A DNA stretch of 64,000 nucleotides, taken from contig HG934468.1 in NCBI GenBank assembly GCA_000723505.1, positions 248,001-312,000 of the forward strand. The letters are read 5' to 3'. The notes beneath the pieces are model-generated. The model did not search any database and was not told the origin of the DNA. It worked only from the letters and a program-made list of their open reading frames with translations. Below are positions 37,498 to 46,964 of the stretch, piece after piece; the stretch's first letter is position 1; every line of letters starts with the position of its first letter. The position numbers were made by a program, and so were the translations under genes. Origin of the DNA: Mucinivorans hirudinis (GTDB lineage: Bacteria; Bacteroidota; Bacteroidia; Bacteroidales; Rikenellaceae).

Positions 37498-37860
37498 TTT
37501 TACATTTGTTTTATTAGTGATACAATCGTTTTTTTATCTGTTTTTACCAAGATTAGTTTTCCAATTTGGGTACATAGTGAAATATTTATTCTGCTATATA
37601 CTCCAATCTTTATACTGACCAATGTTGCGATAGAACAACAGAGTGATGTTGTGCTGTTTGTTAAAAGCGATCATTCGACAATCAGTTTTAAGTCGTACCG
37701 GTCATTGTATAATTAGGTTGGTTTTTGCGTTGCCGCAATAAATATCGAAACGGTCTTATGTTCGATTATTCCAATATTCATCCGGCTATGACAACCAATT
37801 CTTCGACAAATAAACAATGAATAATGAGCAGTTGTATCCCTTTTAGCCCTCGTGGCAGCT
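37498..37860. other. Gap upstream of ParA
   Basis: About 360 AT-rich bases with no recognisable gene, probably the traA leader and spacer of the mobile element. Confidence 0.4.
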
Positions 37861-38169
37861 TGTGGCGTTGGAATGGAAGCTACTGGCTCTTTCGCATCTC
37901 AAAATCAGCTCTATAAACCCCCTAACTTTGCACCCAAGCAACAAGGCTCACCGATGATGTTCGCCGCACCGTTGAGATAAGCTCTCTCCAATCCGTCCCC
38001 CTGACGGATTTTTATGTTCATCGGAACATAGCAAGGTGTCTTTTGAGTTACTCAAAAGGCAATGGGTTACTCCCATCGCACCTTGCTCTTGCAGAGGGCT
38101 GGGTTATTTACTCGGAACTCGTAAATAACTCGGTGTCGCCGTGGCGACCCTCCGAAGTCGGAAAGCCCT
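37861..38169. other. Candidate oriT region, dense inverted repeats
   Basis: Within 310 bases lie a terminator-like hairpin (ATCCGT / ACGGAT then T run, near 37996-38013), GCAAGGTG at 38031 facing CACCTTGC near 38080, CTTTTGAGT-T-ACTCAAAAG at 38040-38058, GTTATTTAC / GTAAATAAC near 38104-38130, and GTCGCC-GT-GGCGAC near 38134-38147. It lies between the ParA gene and mobA, where relaxases of this type act. The nick site itself is not identified. Confidence 0.45.
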
Positions 38170-38289
38170 TTTTCATCTGTGTATATTTTTGTATTAATTT
38201 GTATAATAGCTATTTAAGGTATAATTAAGAGATTAAATTTTCATCTTCGTACTCCGTGCCTATAAAGGCAGTGGTAACACCTGTTGGTT

Positions 38290-38385
38290 CTTAATTTTGT
38301 GCCCAAATCTCTTTGGACATAGGTCAATTTCATACTCAAGCTCTTCTAAGGGAAGTCTCAGAAAAAATGCGACCTATGTTGTTGC
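38290..38385 (-). ncRNA. Candidate IS110 bridge RNA segment
   Basis: The 278-base non-coding end downstream of the recombinase contains ACATAGGTC (38317-38325) inverted at 38371-38379. Inside this stem, CAATTTCATA (38325-38334) repeats the last ten bases of the element's other end. Bridge RNAs of IS110 elements pair with donor ends through such loops. Exact RNA limits and strand are not known. Confidence 0.4.
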
Positions 38386-38447
38386 CTTAAATATAATGCT
38401 TGCTTAAAACGAAATAAAAAATGTAGCTTGGTGAGATGCAGCCCATT

Positions 38448-39673
38448 TCATAAAAATACACTAACATCAACACCTAATGCCGATAAACGATTCAAATAGT
38501 TCCGTATCTGCTTCTTCTGCTTGCGAGGATTTTTGTCGTGTAACTCAGGCTCACGATATGGTTGTTTGTTCAACAAAATGAAGTATGCGGCTACAATAAT
38601 TTTATGCCCAATGGCTACAAGTGCTCGCTTCTTACCTCGTCTGCCTACCAAACTCTCATACTTTCGCTTCAAATAGCAATCCTTCTTACGTGTCGCCCCC
38701 CACCCACACTCTACCAATATCGAAGTAATATGGCTATTACCCTTTATGGTCTTTGTACTTTTTTTTTACCGGCACTCTCATTATTGCCCGGACTTACACC
38801 ACAATAAGAACTTAAATGGTTCTCATCAGGAAATCGTTCCATATCAACACCTATCTCGCTTATAATACCAATGGCACTATCTCGCCCAACACCCGGTATG
38901 GTCTCCAATAGCTCCAATTCAACTTCATAATCAGAAACAGCCTTGGCTATTTCTGCATCCAACCGCTCCAACATAGCATCATCATTAGCTATCACATCTC
39001 GATGAAACTGCAACATAAAACGATGATGATCGCTAACCTTACCCTGCAAAGCTTTGACAAACTCACTACGAGGTGTCTTTATCTTGCCGTGATAAAACCG
39101 CATTAATTGATTTACATCACTCTCTCCATCTATCAATGCACTGATGATATTGCGACCAACGGCTCCATCAACATCACTCAATACACTTGATAACTTGATA
39201 TTGCAATCCTCCAATATCTTGATTATACGATTCTTCTCTGATGCACTATGAGCTACTAACTTCTTCTTGTAGCGAACTAAATCTCGTAAATCTCTTATGT
39301 CGCGTGGAGGGATAAAGCTACCTTTGAGTAGTCCGCTTACCAATAATTTGCTCAACCATTTGCTATCCTTCTTGTCGGTCTTATGACCAGGCACATTCTT
39401 TACGTGCCGAGCATTAACCAAAATAACCTCAAAATCATCCTCCAAAATATTGAACACAGGCTTCCAATAAATACCGGTGCTCTCCATCGCAATATGAGTG
39501 ACACCCGCATCTTTGCACCAATCACGCAAAGATTCCAAGGAAACGGTAAAACCGTCAAACTCCTTTGTGCCGACAACTTCGTTGCCTCGTTGAATGGTTG
39601 CAACTATCAAATCCTTATGGACATCAATCCCGCAACCAACCCCAATGTAGGGGGTAAATAGTATCTCTTCCAT
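38448..39673 (-). CDS. IS110-family recombinase, read through a -1 frameshift
   Basis: The N-terminal DEDD RuvC-like domain (39673-38744) has YIGVGCGIDVHKDLIVATI and the later conserved ETIPGVGRDSAIGIISEIG helix-hairpin region. It stops at 38744 just after GNNESAGKKK. A -1 shift on the nine-A run (38759-38767) continues as STKTIKGNSHITSILVECGW into the C-terminal Tnp_20 domain with the catalytic-Ser region, ending at 38448. Together they make a normal-length protein. The identical shift in copy 2 argues for programmed slippage rather than decay. Confidence 0.85.
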
Positions 39674-39878
39674 TGAACATAGTGTTAGTTAATCAATAGG
39701 CAAAGATACTCATCTCTGTTGGTATGCTCAAAATTTGAGATTATGACAATTTCATACCTGCGGTAGGCGTTAAGCGGTGGCTTATGTGGCGAAACCACAA
39801 AATTCTTAGGAGCGAAGGCAAACGAGCTTGCTCGGTTTGCTGAGTGACGACAGAATTTATGCAAAATCCACAGTTAAA

Positions 39879-40304
39879 ATGAGAGAAAAACAGAAGAGAA
39901 CGGGACGAGTCCCGAAGTTGAACCCCAAGACGCACTGCGTGATGGTGCGTTTTGATGATGAGGAACACGCCCGTTTCCTCACGATGTACGAGCAATCGGG
40001 AGAGTATGCCAAGGCGGTTTTTATCAAAGCACGGGTCTTTGGTGAGGTGTTCAAGGTGATAAAAGTGGATAACTCCACACCCGAATACTACGCTAAACTC
40101 TCCGATTTGCACGCACAATTTCGTCGCATCGGAGTTAATTACAACCAAGTTGTGAAAGAGTTAAAGAGCCGATTTTCGGAGAAAAAGGCGTTGGCACTGC
40201 TCTATAAGTTGGAGGAAATCACACGGGAATTGGTTGTCGTGAGCCGTGAAGTGTTAGTCTTGACACAGAAATTTGAACAGCAATGGTCGCAAAAATCAAT
40301 GTAG
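39879..40304 (+). CDS. mobA: Mobilisation accessory protein MobA
   Basis: A 141-residue basic DNA-binding protein of the Bacteroides conjugative-transposon type. HCVMVRFDDEEHARFLTMYE resembles a ribbon-helix-helix start and IGVNYNQVVKELKSRFSEKK is the conserved C-terminal helix of the MobC/relaxosome family. The ATG at 39879 is chosen; the 17 codons before it come from the flank next to IS110. It overlaps mobB by 22 bases and should help the relaxase find oriT. Confidence 0.8.
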   Translation: MREKQKRTGRVPKLNPKTHCVMVRFDDEEHARFLTMYEQSGEYAKAVFIKARVFGEVFKVIKVDNSTPEYYAKLSDLHAQFRRIGVNYNQVVKELKSRFSEKKALALLYKLEEITRELVVVSREVLVLTQKFEQQWSQKSM

Positions 40305-41539
40305 GCAGCAGCCTCTACGGAGCGTTATCCTACAACGGAGAGAAGGTAAACGAGGGAGAAGGCAAACTCCTTACCTCAAATAAAATCTTCGATAACGGTA
40401 CGGGAACGGTGGACATCGCTCGTGCGATGGCGGACTTCGAGCGGTATCTGCCCGAGCGTATGCGAACAGAAAAACACGTGATGCACATCTCGCTAAATCC
40501 GCATCCGGACGATAAACTGACCGATACCGAACTGGCAGACATCGCCCGTGAGTATATGGAGAAAATCGGTTATGGCGAGCAGCCCTTTGTTGTTTTTAAG
40601 CACGAGGACATCGACCGCCAGCACCTGCATATCGTCTCCGTCCGTGTGGGCAAAGATGGCAAGCGGCTCAATAACGACTACATCCACCGCCGCAGCAAAC
40701 GGGCGACCGAGGCTCTGGAAAAGCAGTACAACTTGCGTCCGTCGGGTAGCCGTCGGCAACGGATGGAGCTGGGGGCGTTGCACAAGGTGAACCCAGCCGA
40801 GGGCAATGTGAAACGGCAGGTGGGCAATGTACTCAAAAGCATTTCGGGCAACTACCGTTTTCAGACGCTCGGTGAATATCGTGCCTTGCTATCGCTCTAT
40901 AACATCACCGTCGAGGAGACACGAGGCAAGGTCAGCGGTAGGGAGTATCGGGGCTTTGTCTACTCGGCATTAGACGAGAAAGGCAACAAGGTTGGCAATC
41001 CGCTCAAAGCCTCCCTTTTTGGCAAGTATGCCGGATGTGATGCTTTCGATAAGCGGTGCAGTAGCTCCAAAACGGAGATTGAAAGCAAAGATTTGGGCAA
41101 GTACACCAAAGGGAAAGTGTTTGCCGCTATGGGCAAATCTTCGGGCAAGCAGGAGCTAATCACCAACCTCAAAGCCAAAGGTATTGATGTGGTGTTGCGT
41201 GAGACGGACACAGGGCGGATTTACGGAGTAACATTTATCGACCACAACACAGGGTGCGTGCTCAATGGCTCACGAATGGGCAAAGAGCTTTCGGCAAATG
41301 CACTGGAACAGTGGGTAGAGCGAAAAGAGGCTCAATATGCCGACAAGCCCGCCTATACTCCGCAAGGCGAAGCACCTGAGCAACGAGAGCTATTTGAGAA
41401 ACAGAGCGAGAACGATTCGCCAACGGGAGGGTTGTTCGACAACCTATCGTTGCTCCCCGATGGGACAGACCCCGAAGAGGAGGCGTTCCGTCGTCAGATG
41501 CAACGCAAAAAGAAGAAGAGAAAAGGAATGAAAATTTAA
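40283..41539 (+). CDS. mobB: Relaxase MobB
   Basis: A 418-residue MobB-type (MOBP-like) relaxase that nicks oriT and leads the transferred strand. The N-terminus KINVGSSLYGALSYNGEKVN bears the candidate catalytic Tyr, and the metal-binding motif is FKHEDIDRQHLHIVSVRV near residue 108 with the His cluster. The C-terminal tail is basic and Arg/Lys-rich. The mobA-mobB-mobC order matches CTnDOT-like elements. Confidence 0.88.
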   Translation: MVAKINVGSSLYGALSYNGEKVNEGEGKLLTSNKIFDNGTGTVDIARAMADFERYLPERMRTEKHVMHISLNPHPDDKLTDTELADIAREYMEKIGYGEQPFVVFKHEDIDRQHLHIVSVRVGKDGKRLNNDYIHRRSKRATEALEKQYNLRPSGSRRQRMELGALHKVNPAEGNVKRQVGNVLKSISGNYRFQTLGEYRALLSLYNITVEETRGKVSGREYRGFVYSALDEKGNKVGNPLKASLFGKYAGCDAFDKRCSSSKTEIESKDLGKYTKGKVFAAMGKSSGKQELITNLKAKGIDVVLRETDTGRIYGVTFIDHNTGCVLNGSRMGKELSANALEQWVERKEAQYADKPAYTPQGEAPEQRELFEKQSENDSPTGGLFDNLSLLPDGTDPEEEAFRRQMQRKKKKRKGMKI

Positions 41540-41559
41540 CAACTTAAAAATCAATTATT

Positions 41560-43572
41560 ATGTCACAACAAGAGGACGATTTAAGGGCGTTAGCCAAGAT
41601 TATGGATTTCTTACGAGCCGTAAGTATCCTATTTGTAGTTATCAACATCTATTGGTATTGCTACGAAGCAATTAAACTATGGGGTGTAAATATCGGTGTG
41701 GTAGATAAGATTCTGATGAATTTCCACCGCAGCGCAGGGCTGTTCGGCAGCATTGTTTACACCAAACTTGCCGCCGTATTGCTACTCGCACTATCCTGTC
41801 TGGGTACGTCGGGGGTGAAGGAGGAGAAAATCACGTGGACAAAGATATGGACGTTTATGTGCGTTGGCTTTGTCTTCTTTTTCCTTAATTGGTGGGTACT
41901 TGCCCTGCCGCTGGGGGCAGAGGCAAATACGGCTCTCTACCTGTTTTCAATGACGGTGGGCTATATCTGCCTATTGATGTCGGGACTCTATATGAGCCGC
42001 CTTTTGAAAAATAATATGATGGACGACCCGTTCAATATGGAGAACGAGTCGTTTATGCAGGAGACAAGGTTGCTTGAGAATGAATTTTCCATCAACCTGC
42101 CTACACGTTTCTACTATAAAAAGAGGTGGAACAACGGCTGGATTAACGTGGTCAATCCGTTTCGTGCCAGCATTGTGTTGGGCACTCCGGGCAGTGGAAA
42201 ATCTTATGCAGTGGTAAACTCTTTCATCAAACAGCAGATTGAAAAGGGCTACTCGCAATACGTTTACGATTTCAAGTTTCCCGACCTGTCGATGATTGCC
42301 TACAACCATCTTGTCAATAATTTAGATGGGTACAAGGTCAAGCCGAAGTTCTACGTGATTAACTTTGACGACCCACGCCGCTCACACCGTTGCAACCCCA
42401 TACATCCCGATTTTATGGAGGATATTACCGATGCTTACGAATCGGCTTACACCATAATGCTCAACCTCAATAAGACGTGGGTACAGAAGCAGGGCGATTT
42501 CTTCGTCGAATCTCCTATCATTCTGTTTGCCAGTATTATATGGTATTTGAAAATCTATGAAAACGGAAAATATTGCACTTTTCCGCACGCCATTGAGTTT
42601 CTGAACCGTCGTTACGAGGATATTTTCCCGATTTTGACCTCTTATCCCGACCTCGAAAACTACCTTTCTCCCTTTATGGATGCGTGGTTGGGCGGAGCTG
42701 CCGAGCAGCTCCAAGGGCAGATAGCATCGGCGAAAATTCCGCTATCCCGTATGATTTCGCCGCAACTCTATTGGGTGATGTCCGACAGCGAATTTACCCT
42801 CGATATTAACAACCCCGAAGAGCCTAAGATACTGTGCGTGGGCAATAATCCCGACCGCCAGAATATCTATGGGGCGGCTCTCGGGCTGTATAACTCCCGT
42901 ATCGTGAAGCTGATTAATAAGAAAGGGCAGTTGAAAAGTTCGGTTATCATTGATGAGTTGCCAACCATCTATTTCAAGGGGTTGGATAATCTTATCGCCA
43001 CGGCACGTTCCAACAAGGTTGCCGTCTGTCTGGGCTTTCAAGATTTCAGCCAGTTGGTGCGTGACTATGGCGACAAGGAAGCCAAAGTCGTGATGAACAC
43101 CGTTGGCAATATCTTCTCCGGACAAGTGGTAGGCGAAACCGCCAAGAACCTATCCGAGCGTTTCGGCAAGGTGTTGCAGAAACGCCAATCCATCACCATC
43201 AACCGCCAAGATAAGTCCACATCCATCAATACCCAGATGGATAGCCTGATTCCGCCGAGCAAGATTTCGGGCTTGACACAGGGTATGTTTGTCGGCTCGG
43301 TGTCGGATAACTTCACGGAACGCATCGAGCAGAAGATTTTCCACTGCGAGATTGTCGTGGATGCCGACAAGGTGAAGCGAGAGGAGTTCGCCTACAAGAA
43401 AATCCCCATCATTACGGATTTCACCGATGCCGATGGCAACGACCGGATGAAGGAGCAGATTCAAGAGAACTACAACCGCATCAAAGCGGAGGTAAAGCAG
43501 ATTGTCGCCGAAGAGCTGCAACGCATCGCTGATGACCCTGAGCTTTCGCACCTGATTCAGAATAGGGAATAA
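41560..43572 (+). CDS. mobC: Coupling protein MobC (TraG/VirD4 family)
   Basis: A 670-residue type IV coupling ATPase. Four N-terminal membrane helices (residues 20-145) are followed by Walker A VLGTPGSGKSYAVVNSFIK near 205 and a Walker B-like SVIIDELPTIYFKG near 460. It links the relaxosome to a transfer channel. The tra channel genes are not in the window, so transfer would need them elsewhere or from a helper element. Confidence 0.9.
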   Translation: MSQQEDDLRALAKIMDFLRAVSILFVVINIYWYCYEAIKLWGVNIGVVDKILMNFHRSAGLFGSIVYTKLAAVLLLALSCLGTSGVKEEKITWTKIWTFMCVGFVFFFLNWWVLALPLGAEANTALYLFSMTVGYICLLMSGLYMSRLLKNNMMDDPFNMENESFMQETRLLENEFSINLPTRFYYKKRWNNGWINVVNPFRASIVLGTPGSGKSYAVVNSFIKQQIEKGYSQYVYDFKFPDLSMIAYNHLVNNLDGYKVKPKFYVINFDDPRRSHRCNPIHPDFMEDITDAYESAYTIMLNLNKTWVQKQGDFFVESPIILFASIIWYLKIYENGKYCTFPHAIEFLNRRYEDIFPILTSYPDLENYLSPFMDAWLGGAAEQLQGQIASAKIPLSRMISPQLYWVMSDSEFTLDINNPEEPKILCVGNNPDRQNIYGAALGLYNSRIVKLINKKGQLKSSVIIDELPTIYFKGLDNLIATARSNKVAVCLGFQDFSQLVRDYGDKEAKVVMNTVGNIFSGQVVGETAKNLSERFGKVLQKRQSITINRQDKSTSINTQMDSLIPPSKISGLTQGMFVGSVSDNFTERIEQKIFHCEIVVDADKVKREEFAYKKIPIITDFTDADGNDRMKEQIQENYNRIKAEVKQIVAEELQRIADDPELSHLIQNRE

Positions 43573-43578
43573 TATGAT

Positions 43579-43605
43579 AACGGGAGGCGATGACAGCCTC
43601 CCGTT
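43579..43605. terminator. Bidirectional terminator between mobC and rteC
   Basis: AACGGGAGGC (43579-43588) pairs with GCCTCCCGTT (43596-43605) around a 7-base loop. It separates the converging mobC and rteC stops. Confidence 0.8.
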
Positions 43606-43607
43606 CT

Positions 43608-44459
43608 CTATTTCTTACGCTTGCGTTCCTTATCTTCGTCCCGCTCCATTCGCTGATTGAGCCGCTCTCGCATCTTATCCAGAAAGTAGGTGCGGCTATC
43701 ATCCTTACGCCTCTTCATATCAACATAGGCACTGTAACAATCCTTAATATCCACCCCGAGCACAGCTCCGACAAAGGCGGCAAGCTCATTGATGGAGGTG
43801 TCGCCGTTGTTGATGCACTTCATCTCGTCAAGTCCGTATATCAGCTCCGCCAATTCGATAATCGAACCCGTCCAACGATACGAACCCTGCATCAAAGCGA
43901 CACTATTGCCCCCTTGCAGGCAGGTGCGGCGATGGGAGAGAAAGGCATATAGCATCTCCATAGAGATAATGCGGGCGACAAGGTGGTCGTAGCCTGTGGA
44001 GAACTCCGGGTTGTCGTCAAAGGGGCATACATCCACATCAATTACACTCTCTTGCCGCCCCCGCAGGAAGTAGTGGCTATCCATATGCGTAGCTCCGCTG
44101 CGGTAGTATTGGAAAAATGGCAGATGGCGGTCAAAGAATCGTTTCAGCTCCCCCTGCTGTTTTTGATAGTATTCGTCCAACTCGCTCTCATCCACGGGGC
44201 GTTGGCTCTCGATGCGTAGAATCTTATAGAAATAGAGTAGCCGACCCAGCAAAGTCGGCTTGTAATACTTGAAAAATTGCACCTCGTCCGACTCCGTTTC
44301 GAGAGGGTGGGACAAAAGATGCTGCTTAATTTCACTTAGCTTCTCCTTCAAGAGGTGAATCATCTCCTTGCAATCGTTGATGATTTGTCTCCCGTTCAGG
44401 TCGATGGTTGTCATCCTTGCATCCACCTGCTGCATAATTGTGGTGTACTTTTTTTGCAT
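43608..44459 (-). CDS. rteC: RteC-type excision regulator
   Basis: A 283-residue RteC-domain protein. In CTnDOT, RteC activates excision genes in response to the RteA-RteB cascade. The C-terminal half contains IELAELIYGLDEMKCINNGD and INELAAFVGAVLGVDIKDCY, the winged-helix region of RteC. Converges on mobC. No rteA, rteB, integrase or excision genes are visible, so the element appears incomplete in this window. Confidence 0.88.
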   Translation of the reverse strand: MQKKYTTIMQQVDARMTTIDLNGRQIINDCKEMIHLLKEKLSEIKQHLLSHPLETESDEVQFFKYYKPTLLGRLLYFYKILRIESQRPVDESELDEYYQKQQGELKRFFDRHLPFFQYYRSGATHMDSHYFLRGRQESVIDVDVCPFDDNPEFSTGYDHLVARIISMEMLYAFLSHRRTCLQGGNSVALMQGSYRWTGSIIELAELIYGLDEMKCINNGDTSINELAAFVGAVLGVDIKDCYSAYVDMKRRKDDSRTYFLDKMRERLNQRMERDEDKERKRKK

Positions 44460-44552
44460 TAATTTTCTCTAAAATAATTTCGGTGCAAAGTTAAGAACAA
44501 CATAATTATTGGCTTTTACATATCCTTTGACAATATTTTCACATTGTGATAT

Positions 44553-45462
44553 TCACTTGGATTCGACCTCTTGATTTTCCAGAAATATTAAGCGCAGCTT
44601 ACTGGGAGTGCCTCCCAGATGCTGTTTGCAGAAAGTTGTAAAGTGGGCATTCGACGAGAAATTAAACTCGTCAATAATATCAGTGAATGTTATGTGTGTC
44701 TTAGATAACCTGTATTTGATATGTTCAGCTTTTTTCATCATCAGCCATTTATAGGGAGAGACTCCGAACTCTTGCTTGAACAACTTGCGGAAATTATGCA
44801 GCCCGTAACCGCACATCTCAGCCAACTTTTCCGTATATTCGGCTTTACGATAATGCGTAAGTACCAAACTTTTGAATGGTACTTGTTCGTCGGTCATAGG
44901 GTGGAAAAATGAGCGGAGTTGGTCTGAATGAAAATAGCGAGTAAACCACCATACGAACTCTTTGTGTTTCAAAAACCAAATAGGAAGGTCGTATTTATCG
45001 TCGCAAATGTAGGACTCCACGCTGCTCATCAGCCCCCGCACGGAGTCGGGAGCGATGAGTTTACAACGATAGATTTCATTATCTATACGTCTATGGCTGT
45101 AAAGGAACGATAGAATGCAATTTTCTACTGCATACCGTATTATTGAACGTATGGAAAAAAAGCGACACATCACTCAATGCCTCGCCACTATATTCACTCG
45201 TGCGGGGGATGAACATTATCTCTCCTGCGCACAAGGTCTCATTATGGAATAGTGTACTGTTTATACGCGCACGACCTGAACGACAATAAATCAGGTGATT
45301 CGCATTTATATTACTGTTATGAATGGCTACTCCTGCTTGATAATTTCTAATTTCAAAATGACAATCGGTGGGGGTTTCACTACAAAGTGTGGGATTATAA
45401 TTAAATATCATATACTTTTGCGAACAAAAATCGGGCGTTACTTTTACAAACTCCAATAGCAA
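44553..45462 (-). pseudogene. AraC-family regulator with a frameshift
   Basis: Two overlapping frames form one AraC protein. The sensor half starts at 45462 (MLLEFVKVTPDFCSQKYMIF) and stops at 45091. The DNA-binding half, in another frame, runs to 44553 and has both helix-turn-helix motifs (YTEKLAEMCGYGLHNFRKLF and FTDIIDEFNFSSNAHFTTFC). The break lies near 45091-45110, where HSIVPLQ should continue into RIDNEIYRCK. A one-base indel would join them. Either a real mutation or a sequence error; similar AraC genes often neighbour mobile-element cargo. Confidence 0.75.
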
Positions 45463-45632
45463 CCAACTGCCGGAACTTACGTGTTTAACTAAACTTGCAA
45501 ACTTAGCACAAGAACATTGAGCTTACTTGGTTTCGTGTGAGAAAGAGATTATTTACTGGGTCATACCGTCGCCGTACTTGTATGTGGTTGATGTTTCCTA
45601 TCGCAAAATTACTACTTCCGGGGAATTATCCC

Positions 45633-46964
45633 CTATTTCTTATAAAGTTTTTTTTGTCGGTCAGTAATATAAAAATATACTGGTCTCCATTTTTCTATCC
45701 CTCTAAACATTTTGTTCTGTAAAGTTTTATCCTTGATAAGCTCTGCCAACTTTTCCTTTGCACTTTCAAGAGAATGAACCTCTACTCCCCAATCATCGAC
45801 TAAAGGATAGTAACATCCGTCTGTTGTCGGGTCTAAAACAAATGGAATAGAGTTGTGAACAAGACTTTCGATAATTGTGGAGGAGAATATAGAGACAGAA
45901 ATCAGTGTTCTTTCAAAAACCTCATATAAAGGAATATCCGATACAAATTCGACATTGTTCATTTGCTCAAATTTTAGCTTTTGCTCTGTACGCAATCTAT
46001 ACTCAGGATGTTCTCTAATTAGAACTATAACATTAGAGTGCTGAATTGCGATATAGCGGGCAAGTTGAAGTAGTTGGTCAAAATAATCATCGTCCGAAAT
46101 AATTATCGGAGCTTGTAAAAAGAAGGTTACAGCATTGCCAATCTTGCACTTACAAATCGAATATGGATAGCACCCCGTTTCAAATTTTACAGCAGGGTTG
46201 TATCTGCGCCACAATTCATTAAATTCCTCTCCCCAAGTGATGAATCTATCGTAACCCATATCTCTGAAACGTGTGTGCATCACAGATGGCCAACCTTGCT
46301 GATAACATACCGTCTCGATGGATTGTGGGCGACAAACTGCTGCAAGTATCTCGGTTTCAAAATGACACCCCTCCATTACCATTACTTGTTGCGGTTTCAA
46401 AACATTTATCAGCATCGTAAAAAGATTCGCATATTCAAAAACCGCTGTAAAACAACGCTCTAAATAGCTGTTATGGATATATCTGTCTGATAGAAAGCTA
46501 AGTTCCAATACCGTGAAATTACCGTCAGCAAAAATGGATTTTTCGGTATCGAAATTGCATAACATTAAAACGGAGCTATCATTTTGTGATATAATCGGTA
46601 TCCAAAGGTCTATTTGTCGTGCATTCATACAAAAGACAACTATCGTTCCTTTGTACTGCCTTAGAAAGTCGTAATTAGTAAAGTCGTCATTATGAATTAA
46701 TTTCGCTGTATCGTCATCGGCAATGCCGTATTTTTGGGATAACAATAATAATATTTCAGATTTTAGTTCTGAAACAGATACTCCTTGTTTTCTACATTTG
46801 TTATAATATTCACGTGTTCCGTCCAATATTAATTTAGACCACAGAGTATTTTTAACAGCCTTGTTTGCGGATGTTTTGCCGAGAAGCATAAATCGTTCCT
46901 TTTGAGAAACGAACTCAGATAATATATCATCGAGCGTATCAAGATATTCCCTATAATAATCCAT
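45633..46964 (-). CDS. GT-B transferase, CDP-glycerol/capsule-transferase-like
   Basis: About 443 residues from MDYYREYLDT (46964); an ATG at 46997 overlaps the upstream gene more. The C-terminal half has LIREHPEYRLRTEQKLKFEQ, then ISVSIFSSTIIESLVHNSIP near 375, a pattern seen in CDP-glycerol phosphotransferases and sialyl/Kdo-type capsule transferases, with the conserved His and Ser-Glu pair. It directly follows the CMP-sugar synthetase-like gene with a 14-base overlap, so it probably uses that activated sugar. It is the last gene of the peptide cluster. Family level only. Confidence 0.65.
   Translation of the reverse strand: MDYYREYLDTLDDILSEFVSQKERFMLLGKTSANKAVKNTLWSKLILDGTREYYNKCRKQGVSVSELKSEILLLLSQKYGIADDDTAKLIHNDDFTNYDFLRQYKGTIVVFCMNARQIDLWIPIISQNDSSVLMLCNFDTEKSIFADGNFTVLELSFLSDRYIHNSYLERCFTAVFEYANLFTMLINVLKPQQVMVMEGCHFETEILAAVCRPQSIETVCYQQGWPSVMHTRFRDMGYDRFITWGEEFNELWRRYNPAVKFETGCYPYSICKCKIGNAVTFFLQAPIIISDDDYFDQLLQLARYIAIQHSNVIVLIREHPEYRLRTEQKLKFEQMNNVEFVSDIPLYEVFERTLISVSIFSSTIIESLVHNSIPFVLDPTTDGCYYPLVDDWGVEVHSLESAKEKLAELIKDKTLQNKMFRGIEKWRPVYFYITDRQKKLYKK

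Larger units (their letters stand above)
38170..39756 (-). mobile_element. IS110-family element, copy 1
   Basis: A 1,587-base element nearly identical to the one at 61118-62704, so its ends are defined by comparison: it begins TTTTCATCTGTG and ends GACAATTTCATA. There are no terminal inverted repeats or target duplication, as normal for IS110. It lies between the candidate oriT and mobA. Confidence 0.9.

Noticed and set aside
38448-38717. Separate 89-residue gene, present twice (also 61396-61665)
   Set aside because: It is the C-terminal domain of the IS110 recombinase reached by a -1 shift, not an independent gene.
43590-43952. Plus-strand frames opposite rteC
   Set aside because: They are antisense to a clear RteC protein and have no family features.
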